Shown in pieces: positions 17,827 through 24,900 of a stretch of 64,000 nt of DNA (within the stretch, counting starts at the first letter, position 1; the number at the start of each line of letters is the position of its first letter). The position numbers and the translations under genes were made by a program. The DNA lies in the NCBI GenBank assembly GCA_028713675.1, contig JAQTNV010000001.1, positions 1 through 64,000 on the forward strand, read 5' to 3'. The DNA is from a bacterium. GTDB lineage: Bacteria; Desulfobacterota; JAPLJL01. The notes beneath the pieces are model-generated. The model made no database searches and was not told the origin of the DNA. It saw nothing but the letters and a program-made list of their open reading frames with translations.

Positions 17827-18957
17827 CTAGAGCTTCTTCTGAAACCGGTTGATCGAAACCGTGAAAACCAGTGTTCCCAGAATAAGGAGAAACAGCGTCG
17901 GCACCACCAGATCGGCCGCCGGCTGATCCTTGAGCATTATCCCGCGGGTGATCTTGATGAAATACCTCGCGGGGACAAGATAAGTAATCGCCTGGACCCA
18001 TTTCGGCATGGACTCGATCGGGAACATGAAACCCGAGAGCAGCATGGAGGGGAGCATGGTGGAGAGCACCACGATCTGGTTGGCGAAAAGCTGGGTCTTC
18101 GCGACCACGCTGGCCAGAAGGCCGATCGCCAGCCCGGACGAGGCGAAGATCAGGGATGTGCCGACGAACAAAGTCACGCTCCCGGCGAAAGGCACGTGGA
18201 AAACCACCACCCCTAATCCGGCGATGACCGCGCAATCGATCAGGGCAATGGCCAGGTAGGGAAGCATCTTGCCCACCAGGATCTCGTGTTTCCTCACCGG
18301 CGTGGAGATCAGGCCCTCCAGGCTCCCGAGTTCCCGTTCCCTGACCACTGTCAGGCTGGTCAGGAGGGCGGTTACCAGCATCATGATCGAGGCGATCAGC
18401 CCGGGAACGATGGTGTTCGTGCTTTTAATCTCCGGGTTGAACCAGACCCGAATCCGCGGGTCGATCGGGGGAATACCCCGGGGCCTCATTCCCTTCCGGG
18501 CCAAGGCTTCCCTGACCAGGCTGATGTTCATGCCCGCGAAGATCGACTCGATATAGCCGGTGCCGATGGTGGCGGTATTGGATTCCGAACCGTCAACCAA
18601 AACCTGGACCTTTCCCCCTTCCTGCCGTTCGAGGTTCCGGGCAAAATCCTGCGGAATGATCAGCGCCACCTGGGCCTTCGACTCGTCCAGGAGCCGGGCG
18701 ATCTCCTCCGGGGAATCCGCCTCGGCCGCCAGCCGGAAATAGCCGTTGGCGGTGAAACGCTTGACCAGATCCCGGCTGGAATTGGAATGGTCCCGGTCCA
18801 GGACCGCGAGGCTCAAATCCTTGATGTCGAAGGTGATGGCGAAACCGAAGAGCAGGATCATGATGATCGGCAGGATGAAAGCCATGTAAAGCGTGCGCCA
18901 GTCCCGCAAAATATGCAGGGCTTCCTTGCGGGCAATCGCCGGGATGCGGCTCTTCAT
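17827..18957 (-). CDS. ABC-2 type transport permease (YbhS/YbhR-like)
   Basis: A 376-residue homologue of the neighbouring permease: an N-terminal helix (LYMAFILPIIMILLFGFAI), a periplasmic domain with DRDHSNSSRDLVKRF, VVRERELGSLEGLISTPVRK before the helix bundle, and LLSGFMFPIESMPKWVQAIT near the C-terminus. The ATG at 18957 overlaps the stop of the upstream ATPase by 4 bases, so the two genes are translationally coupled. It is the heterodimer partner of the 16598-17740 protein. Confidence 0.93.
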   Translation of the reverse strand: MKSRIPAIARKEALHILRDWRTLYMAFILPIIMILLFGFAITFDIKDLSLAVLDRDHSNSSRDLVKRFTANGYFRLAAEADSPEEIARLLDESKAQVALIIPQDFARNLERQEGGKVQVLVDGSESNTATIGTGYIESIFAGMNISLVREALARKGMRPRGIPPIDPRIRVWFNPEIKSTNTIVPGLIASIMMLVTALLTSLTVVRERELGSLEGLISTPVRKHEILVGKMLPYLAIALIDCAVIAGLGVVVFHVPFAGSVTLFVGTSLIFASSGLAIGLLASVVAKTQLFANQIVVLSTMLPSMLLSGFMFPIESMPKWVQAITYLVPARYFIKITRGIMLKDQPAADLVVPTLFLLILGTLVFTVSINRFQKKL

Positions 18958-19913
18958 CTCCCCCGTCCCCCCTGGCCGGCGATCCGTTCGTCCTCGCGCT
19001 CGATCAGGCGGATGAATGCGTCCTCCAGGCTGGTCCGGATCGGCCGCACCTGGGCCGAGGCCAATCCTCCCCGGGCCAGCTCGCGGGCCAGGTTGTCCGC
19101 GGCGGCATGGTTACGATCGGTCAAAACGTGGCTGGCCCTCCCGAAAATCTGGGCCTGCTGGATCCCGGGCCTTCCCGCGAGGGCCTGGACCACCCGGGCC
19201 GGGGCCGGGCCCGAGACCTCGAACATCGATCCGTCCAGGACCTCGGTAACCAATTCCCGGGGCGCGGCCTCGGCGATCTTCCGGCCGGAATAAATGAGGA
19301 TCAGGCGGTCGCACTGTTCGGCCTCGTCCATGTAATGGGTGGTGACAAAAACCGTGACCCCCTCCCGGCGCATCCCGGCGATCAGGTCCCAGAATTCCCG
19401 GCGGCTCCGCGGGTCCACTCCCGCGGTCGGCTCGTCGAGAAAAAGCACCCTGGGTTCGTGTAAAATCGCGGCCCCCAGGGCCAGGCGCTGCTTGACCCCT
19501 CCCGAAAGTTCCGCGGTCAGGCGGTCCTCCGATCCTTCCAGGCCGGCGAGCTTGAGGGCAAAATCGATCCGGGCCCGGGCCTTTTTGGCCGGGATCCGAT
19601 AAATGCCGGCATAGAACCGGAGGTTCTGGCGCACGGTCAGGTCGGCATATAGGGAAAACCGCTGGCTCATGTAGCCGATATGTTCCTTGATCCGGTCCGC
19701 TTCGGTCGCGAGGTCGTGCCCGGCCACCCGGGCCCGCCCGCCGGTAGGCTGGAGCAGGCCGCAGAGCATCCGGATGGTGGTGGTCTTGCCGGCACCGTTT
19801 GGTCCCAGAAATCCGAAAACCGCGCCTTCCTCGACCGAGAACGAGATATCGTCCACGGCGCGGAATTCACCGAATTGCTTAACGAGGTTTTCCGCCAGGA
19901 CCGCGATTGCCAT
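18954..19913 (-). CDS. ABC transporter ATPase, canonical half
   Basis: A 319-residue nucleotide-binding protein of the DrrA/YbhF type. Walker A GPNGAGKTTT (about residues 36-45), Q-loop region YMSQRFSLYADLTV, signature LSGGVKQRLALG, Walker B VLFLDEPTAGVDP, and the H-loop TTHYMDEAE with the switch His present. The C-terminal tail of about 75 residues carries the regulatory domain found in drug and lipopolysaccharide exporters. It lies between a second, less canonical ATPase upstream (8 bases away) and the permease downstream (4-base overlap). In E. coli YbhF the two ATPase halves are fused; here they are separate. Confidence 0.94.
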   Translation of the reverse strand: MAIAVLAENLVKQFGEFRAVDDISFSVEEGAVFGFLGPNGAGKTTTIRMLCGLLQPTGGRARVAGHDLATEADRIKEHIGYMSQRFSLYADLTVRQNLRFYAGIYRIPAKKARARIDFALKLAGLEGSEDRLTAELSGGVKQRLALGAAILHEPRVLFLDEPTAGVDPRSRREFWDLIAGMRREGVTVFVTTHYMDEAEQCDRLILIYSGRKIAEAAPRELVTEVLDGSMFEVSGPAPARVVQALAGRPGIQQAQIFGRASHVLTDRNHAAADNLARELARGGLASAQVRPIRTSLEDAFIRLIEREDERIAGQGGRGR

Positions 19914-19921
19914 CTCTCCCC

Positions 19922-20902
19922 CTAAAAGCTTTCCTCGAGCGACAGGAAAACATCCTCGAAATTCGGTTCGATCTTCGCGACGGAGGCAAAGGGCGCCGCC
20001 CGCTCCTCCAGGGCCCGGCGGATGAGGGTTTCGCCCCCGGAGCCTTCGGCCGCCGCCGCCTTGAGCACGCTTCCCGAAGGGTAACAGCGCCTGATCCCCG
20101 TCACCCCGGAAAGCGCGGCCCGCGCCTTTTCCAGGTTCTCCGTCTCCACTTCGAACAATTCATCCCGGAACCGCCCCAGGATGGCCGAGGGGTGGTCGGT
20201 CACCAGGATGCGGCCCTGGTGGATCAGGGAAACCCGGTGGCAGCGCTCGGCTTCGTCCATATAGGGTGTGCTGACCACGATCGCGACCCCCTCGGCGGAA
20301 AAGGCGTAAAGGATGTCCCAGAGCTCCCGCCGTGAAAGCGGATCCACCCCGGTGGTCGGCTCATCGAGGATGAGGAGTTTGGGGGTGTGAATCAGGGAGC
20401 AGGAAAGGGCCAGTTTTTTATACATCCCCCCCGAAAGCTTGCCGGCCGGGCGCGAGACATAGGGTTTCAAGCGGGAAAACTCGAAAAGCCGTTCCAGCCT
20501 CCGTTCCCGCTCCGCCGGGGGGACAAAGTACATGTCCGCGAAAAACCGGATGTTCTCGGAGACAGTGAGATCGGCATAAAGGCTGTACTGCTGGGGCATG
20601 TAGCCCAGGAGTTCCCGGGCCCCCTCGGGATTTTCCCCCACCTTGATCCCGCCCACCGCGGCATAGCCCGCGTCCGGGTCCAGCACCCCGACCAGCAGGC
20701 GCAGAAGGGTGCTCTTGCCCGCGCCGTCGGGGCCGACCAGGCCCAGGATCTCTCCCGGTTCCACCTTCAGGTCCACCCCCTGGACCGCCTTGATCTCGCC
20801 GAAGCTCTTCGTGAGCCCGCGGGCTTCGAGAATACTGACGACCGCCGACCGCGGACCGCCGACCGCCGTTAAAAAATTAGTTTTTTGGTTTGTTGTGTTC
20901 AT
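19922..20902 (-). CDS. ABC transporter ATPase, degenerate H-loop half
   Basis: A 326-residue nucleotide-binding protein. Walker A is GPDGAGKSTLL, the signature LSGGMYKKLALS, and Walker B LLILDEPTTGVDP. The H-loop reads VSTPYMDEAE, so the switch His is replaced by Pro, as expected for the weaker half of an asymmetric ATPase pair. The N-terminal 22 residues before ILEARGLTKSFGE are encoded by 7-base GGCGGTC repeats (20838-20870), and the only usable start is the ATG at 20902, upstream of them. The start region thus appears remodelled by repeats. It partners the ATPase at 18954-19913. Confidence 0.92.
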   Translation of the reverse strand: MNTTNQKTNFLTAVGGPRSAVVSILEARGLTKSFGEIKAVQGVDLKVEPGEILGLVGPDGAGKSTLLRLLVGVLDPDAGYAAVGGIKVGENPEGARELLGYMPQQYSLYADLTVSENIRFFADMYFVPPAERERRLERLFEFSRLKPYVSRPAGKLSGGMYKKLALSCSLIHTPKLLILDEPTTGVDPLSRRELWDILYAFSAEGVAIVVSTPYMDEAERCHRVSLIHQGRILVTDHPSAILGRFRDELFEVETENLEKARAALSGVTGIRRCYPSGSVLKAAAAEGSGGETLIRRALEERAAPFASVAKIEPNFEDVFLSLEESF

Positions 20903-21054
20903 CTGGTCTAAGCTGTCCGACTGGTCAGACTGGTCAGACTGGTCCGACTTTTTTTCTTTTGTCCGACTGGTCCGACTGGTCCGACCGGTCCGACTTTTTT
21001 TCTTTTGTCCGACTGGTCAGACTGGTCAGACTGGTCCGACTTGTTTTCTTTTCT
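20903..21054. repeat. TCYGACTGG nonamer array inside the efflux operon
   Basis: Units TCCGACTGG, TCAGACTGG and TCCGACCGG in blocks separated by TTTTTTTCTTTTG spacers, filling the gap between the HlyD-like gene and the degenerate ATPase gene. The continuous transcription expected across it would place the array in the operon mRNA. Confidence 0.9.
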
Positions 21055-21882
21055 TCATTCCTTCACAAAGACCGCATCCAGGGGCATGCCGATCTTGAGA
21101 ATGCCGTCGGGATTGGGGACCCGGACCTTGACCTGATAAACCAGCCGGGTCCTTTCCTCGCGGGTCTGGATGTTCTTAGGGGTGAATTCCGCTTCCGGGG
21201 AAATATAGGCCACCGTCCCCCGGAGCGGCTGTTTGGGGAAGCTGTCGGAGATGATTTCCACTTGCTGGCCGAATTTAATCCTGCCGAGCATGGGTTCGGG
21301 GATGAAGACCTTGACGTCCATGACCGAAAGGTCCGCCAGGGTCAAAAGCGCGGAACCGGGAAAAGCCGTCTCGCCTTTCTTCACGTCCACCCGGAGCACC
21401 GTCCCGGTCACCGGCGCCATCACCCGGGTATAGGAAAGCTGCGTCCGGGCCAGTTCCACCTGGGCCGCGGCCGCCCGTTTCTGGGCCCGGAGGGCCTGGG
21501 TCTGGGCTTTGATGTTGTCATACTGCATCTCGGTGGCCGAGCCGCTTTTCCGGAGCTTGTCGGTCCGGGAAAGATTGTCCTCCAGGCCTTCCCGGTTGGC
21601 GTCAACCGCGGCCAGGGCCGCTTCGGCCTGGCTTAACTGGGCCTGGTAGGGGGTATCGTCGATCCGGGCCAGAAGATCGCCCGGGAGGACCGTTTTCCCT
21701 TCTTCCGCGGTGAGCGCCACGACCTTACCGGCCACCTGGGCGCTGATGACCAGCTCGTCCACTTCAGCCGTGCTGTAAAACCGGTTTTCCAGTTTATCCG
21801 CCTGGCTCTTCTGCCAGGCCCGGAAACCGAAATATCCGACGATCGCCAGGACCAGAATCAATGGGAATATCTTTTTCGCCAT
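21055..21882 (-). CDS. HlyD-family periplasmic adaptor (YbhG-like)
   Basis: A 275-residue membrane fusion protein. It has an N-terminal anchor (IFPLILVLAIVGYFGFRAW), a lipoyl half-motif QVAGKVVALTAEEGKTVLPG, a coiled-coil hairpin (about 80-150: AQLSQAEAALAAVDANREGL and onward), the second lipoyl half VMAPVTGTVLRVDVKKGE, and a beta-barrel domain ending at VKE. It would link the ABC permeases to the TolC-like channel. Its ATG lies 2 bases after the stop of the TolC gene upstream. Confidence 0.93.
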   Translation of the reverse strand: MAKKIFPLILVLAIVGYFGFRAWQKSQADKLENRFYSTAEVDELVISAQVAGKVVALTAEEGKTVLPGDLLARIDDTPYQAQLSQAEAALAAVDANREGLEDNLSRTDKLRKSGSATEMQYDNIKAQTQALRAQKRAAAAQVELARTQLSYTRVMAPVTGTVLRVDVKKGETAFPGSALLTLADLSVMDVKVFIPEPMLGRIKFGQQVEIISDSFPKQPLRGTVAYISPEAEFTPKNIQTREERTRLVYQVKVRVPNPDGILKIGMPLDAVFVKE

Positions 21883-21884
21883 GG

Positions 21885-23219
21885 CTACCTCCCGATTTCC
21901 TGCCGGTCACCCGCGGCCGCGAAAAGCCGGACCCGGGCCAGGCGGTAATCATAAAGGGCTTTCAAATGCGCGATCCGCGCGTTGGTGGCAGCCAGCTCCG
22001 CGTCGATCACCTCGAGGCTGGTGGTCGCCCCGGCCAGGTAGCTCTCGTCCGCGATCTTCACCACCTCCTGGGCCCGGCTCACGTTGGCGCCGGTGGTCTG
22101 GACCCGGGTCGCGGCTTCCTTGATCGAAAGCAGGGCGTTCTTGGCCTCGGTGTAAATATCGTCCCGGGTCTGGGCCAGGGTATCGTTCAGGGTCTGGATT
22201 TTCGCCCGGGCGCCTTTGTAGCCCGAATAGGTTTTGAGGCCGTCAAAAAGGGTGAGCTTGGCCCCGATCCCGAGCGTCCAGTTCCTTTCCCAATCATTAA
22301 GGGTTACATAGGGCTTCTGATACGCGTAGGTTCCGAAAGCCATCACCGTGGGAAGCATCGCCCCCCGTTTGGAAAGGCTCTGGTCGGCGGCGGCCTGGCG
22401 CGCCTCGGCCAGGGCCTGGAGCTCGGGCCGTTCTTTCTGGGCCCGTTCCAGGTATTCGGCCCCGTTTACCTCCTGCACCGTGGCCTCCAGCGAATCCGAA
22501 AGCTTAAGGTCTTCCTGTCCGGTCAAGCCCATGGCCTGCGCGAGCCTGGTGCGGGCCAATTCCACGGTGTTCGCCGCCTCTGAAACCGTGGGCACCAGGT
22601 TGTCCACCTCCACCTGCGAGCGCAAAAGCTCGAAGCGGCTGGCCGTTCCCGCGTCCATGCGGCGCTGGACCTGGGCCAGGTGGGCCTGGGCCGTTTGCAG
22701 CGACTCCTGGCGGGCCTTCAGGACATCCTGGGCCAAAAGCACCCCCAGGTAAGCTTCGGCTACTCCCCGGGCCAGTTTGAGCCGGGCGGCCTCGGCCGAA
22801 AGGCGGGTGGCCTTGACCTGCGCGGACATCGCCCGGTTCCCGTAGTAAAGCTGGCCGGAAGAGAAAAGAACCTGGTTCAGGCTGGCCTGAAGCTGGTAGT
22901 TGTCATGATAAACCAGGTTAAAAGACATGGTCTGGCCGCCGATGGGCAGACTCATTGACGGTGTATTGTTGATATAAGTGTATCCGCCCTGAAGAGCTAT
23001 TTGGGGCAGGAAACCGGAAAAAACCTCATTTTTCGCCTGTTCGATCTCGTTAACCTGGCTCTCCAGGACCGCCACCCCCGGGTTGTGGCCCTGGGCGTAT
23101 TCAATCGCCTGGGAAAGCGACCAGGGCCCGTTTTCATCCGCCGCCCCCGTTCCGGTCGCGGCGGAAAAGAGAACCGTCACTCCCAGCGCGATCAGAAACA
23201 ATTTTTTCCCGCTTTTCAT
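21885..23219 (-). CDS. TolC-family outer-membrane efflux protein
   Basis: A 444-residue outer-membrane channel. The frame is open upstream, but the true start is the ATG at 23219, which overlaps the TetR stop (TAATG) and opens a signal peptide MKSGKKLFLIALGVTVLFSA followed by ATGTGA. Paired coiled-coil repeats are visible: QVNEIEQAKNEVFSGFLPQI with its later equivalent RAKIQTLNDTLAQTRDDIY, and SLQTAQAHLAQVQRRMDAG. The YINNTPSMS and TYAYQKPYVTL stretches fit the outer-membrane barrel. It completes a tripartite exporter with the HlyD and ABC proteins. Confidence 0.93.
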   Translation of the reverse strand: MKSGKKLFLIALGVTVLFSAATGTGAADENGPWSLSQAIEYAQGHNPGVAVLESQVNEIEQAKNEVFSGFLPQIALQGGYTYINNTPSMSLPIGGQTMSFNLVYHDNYQLQASLNQVLFSSGQLYYGNRAMSAQVKATRLSAEAARLKLARGVAEAYLGVLLAQDVLKARQESLQTAQAHLAQVQRRMDAGTASRFELLRSQVEVDNLVPTVSEAANTVELARTRLAQAMGLTGQEDLKLSDSLEATVQEVNGAEYLERAQKERPELQALAEARQAAADQSLSKRGAMLPTVMAFGTYAYQKPYVTLNDWERNWTLGIGAKLTLFDGLKTYSGYKGARAKIQTLNDTLAQTRDDIYTEAKNALLSIKEAATRVQTTGANVSRAQEVVKIADESYLAGATTSLEVIDAELAATNARIAHLKALYDYRLARVRLFAAAGDRQEIGR

Positions 23220-23836
23220 TATCGTCCTGCCTCCTTCCCCGGTTTGAGCAAGCCGTACAGGAGAATCCGTTTCATCGTCATCGCAATCTGCTCCAGGCTC
23301 AGGCCCTGGGCCAGGAGAAAAGCCGGGTTGGCAACCGCGGGGACCACCTCCTGGATTATCTTTCCCAACACCTCCGGGTCGAGGTCCGAGCGGATCGCCC
23401 CCCGCTTCTGCCCCTTCCGGATCAACTCGGCCAGCGACTGGAGCGCCAGGCCCCGCACCGTTTCGATCCTTTCCCACACCTCCGGCAGCATTACCTGGAG
23501 ATCGGCCAGCATCTGGACGGAGATGCGGGAGAAAACCTTGTTGACCAGGAGATCAAAATGCCGGTTGAGGATCTCCGGGACCGGACGCTTCGAATTCAGG
23601 TTCTCGATGAGCAGGGGCCCCACTTCGGCCATCCGATTGGCGACGATGGCCTCCACCAGGGCGTCCCGATCGGGAAAATGTTTATAGAAGGTTCGCTTCG
23701 AGATCGCCATCCCCGCGCAGAGGTCTTCGACCGTGACCTTGCGGAGGCCGCGCCGATAAAAAACCTGATCGGCGGAGGCGAGGATCCGCTTCCGGGTCTT
23801 CTCGCTCCGGCTTTCCTTTTTCGCCTTTTCCGGCAT
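23219..23836 (-). CDS. TetR-family transcriptional regulator of the efflux operon
   Basis: A 205-residue regulator. Its N-terminal helix-turn-helix is RILASADQVFYRRGLRKVTV, then EDLCAGMAISKRTFYKHFPD (about residues 15-55). The C-terminal ligand domain is variable, as expected, and includes a hydrophobic pocket region (NPAFLLAQGLSLEQIAMTMK). It is the first gene of the operon, joined to the TolC gene by a TAATG overlap. A perfect palindrome lies directly upstream (23854-23885), so autorepression released by an exporter substrate is likely. Confidence 0.92.
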   Translation of the reverse strand: MPEKAKKESRSEKTRKRILASADQVFYRRGLRKVTVEDLCAGMAISKRTFYKHFPDRDALVEAIVANRMAEVGPLLIENLNSKRPVPEILNRHFDLLVNKVFSRISVQMLADLQVMLPEVWERIETVRGLALQSLAELIRKGQKRGAIRSDLDPEVLGKIIQEVVPAVANPAFLLAQGLSLEQIAMTMKRILLYGLLKPGKEAGR

Positions 23837-23853
23837 ATATTTTGCCCTCCCCG

Positions 23854-23885
23854 ATGTAAACGATTTAAATGATATTCGTTTACAT
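23854..23885 (-). promoter_or_regulatory. Predicted TetR operator
   Basis: Perfect 10-base arms ATGTAAACGA and TCGTTTACAT separated by 12 bases, ending 18 bases before the tetR start codon. The Shine-Dalgarno GGGGAGGG lies between. The position fits an operator overlapping the operon promoter. Confidence 0.8.
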
Positions 23886-23939
23886 TATTGACTTTAGTTT
23901 CCGTTTTGTCAACAGAACATTGTTTTATTTTGTTTTATT

Positions 23940-24012
23940 TTATTTGTCCGACGAGTCCGACGGGTCCGACCGGTCCGATTGTTTTGTTTTTGTCCGACAG
24001 GTCTGACTACTT
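23940..24012. repeat. Nonamer array between the four-helix-bundle gene and tetR
   Basis: Units TCCGACGAG, TCCGACGGG, TCCGACCGG and TCCGACAGG, with TTGTTTTGTTTTT spacers. It directly follows the end of the disrupted four-helix-bundle gene. Confidence 0.85.
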
Positions 24013-24683
24013 TTATTTTTTGCTTTTTCTTTGGCGGTAAAGCCGTTCGGTGAAGCCACCTTCCACCAGAAAGGTTTGTTCCAGATTCTGTAATTGCCTT
24101 CCCAGAAGAAAACTGGCTTGGTTGATCAGGCAGATCAAGGTATTGGCCGCTGTTTCCGCCGAGGCTTTTGCAATGTGGTAAGGGTCTGTCTGGCTTTTTT
24201 TGTCCGACTGGTCTGACAGGTCTGACGGGTCCGATTGTTCTGTTCTGTTTTGTCCGACTGGTCTGACCGGTCCGACTCTTTTCTTTTGTCTGACGGGTCC
24301 GATTGTTTTGTTTTGTCTGACCGGTCCGACTGATACTTTCTTCTTACCCCGAGCGCCTCAGACGAATCCTTGGCCCAGATCGGCAATCCCCTTTGCCGCA
24401 GAAAATCCTCATAATCCAGCAGCAGTTCCTCCAAACTGGCCCGGGCCACTCCGGTCAGTTTAAGCTCGGTCTTTTTCGAGGTCGCGGAAGCCATGCTTCC
24501 TTCGGCAATATTTTGTACCCCGCTCCGGGCCGCCTGCACCATCTGGTCGTGGGTCCGGGAGTGTTTATCCACAAAGCGGTCGCAGAACACCACCGTGGCA
24601 TCGTAAACCAGCTGAGCGGTTTGAAAGCTCCGGAGTTTGCGGTAACCCCCATGAGGAGGAATCAAATCATCTTTCTTGTTCAT
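24013..24683 (-). pseudogene. Four-helix-bundle protein with suffix domain, split by a nonamer array
   Basis: The N-terminal part (24683 down to about 24340, 114 residues) has GGYRKLRSFQTAQLVYDATV, RTHDQMVQAARSGVQNIAEG and LEELLLDYEDFLRQRGLPIW, a clear S23/four-helix-bundle protein. The C-terminal part (24183 to 24013) has ANTLICLINQASFLLGRQL and VEGGFTERLYRQRK, the four-helix-bundle suffix domain. Between them lies a TCYGACNGG array (24205-24340). The suffix is in a different frame (codon starts differ by one), so read-through from the first part ends at 24135. It is either a pseudogene or a gene altered by array growth. Related fold: Avd of diversity-generating retroelements. Confidence 0.8.
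24190..24345. repeat. Nonamer array inside the four-helix-bundle gene
   Basis: Units TCCGACTGG, TCTGACAGG, TCTGACGGG, TCTGACCGG, with spacers TTGTTCTGTTCTGTTTTG and TTTTCTTTTG. The 9-base units keep frame, but the spacers do not, which explains the frame change of the host gene. On the coding strand the array reads as SD-Q/R-SD-K repeats. Confidence 0.88.
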
Positions 24684-24689
24684 CTTTTT

Positions 24690-24898
24690 TCTTCTGTCTG
24701 ACTGGTCTGACTGGTCTGACTGGTCTGATATTTTTGTTTTGTCTGACTGGTCTGACGAGTCCGACCGGTCCGATTGTTTTGATTTTGTCTGACAGGTCTG
24801 ACGAGTCCGACCGGTCCGAGGTGTTTGCCTTTGTCCGACGGGTCTGACAGGTCTGACTGGCCTGCCCTCCGAAGCTTCAGCGTAGGAGGGTCCGACAG
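24690..24898. repeat. Nonamer array upstream of the four-helix-bundle gene
   Basis: Five blocks of TCTGACTGG-type units (TCTGACTGG x4, then TCCGACGAG/TCCGACCGG mixes) separated by T-rich spacers, ending in a CCTCCGAAGCTTCAGCGTAG unit, then GAGGG, at 24866-24890. It fills the gap to glgP. Confidence 0.88.
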
Positions 24899-24900
24899 AA

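Noticed and set aside
20890-21636. Plus-strand frame with SDWSDWSD and VRLVRLV repeats
   Set aside because: Created by the 9-base array, which is open in all frames, and by the antisense of the HlyD-like gene.
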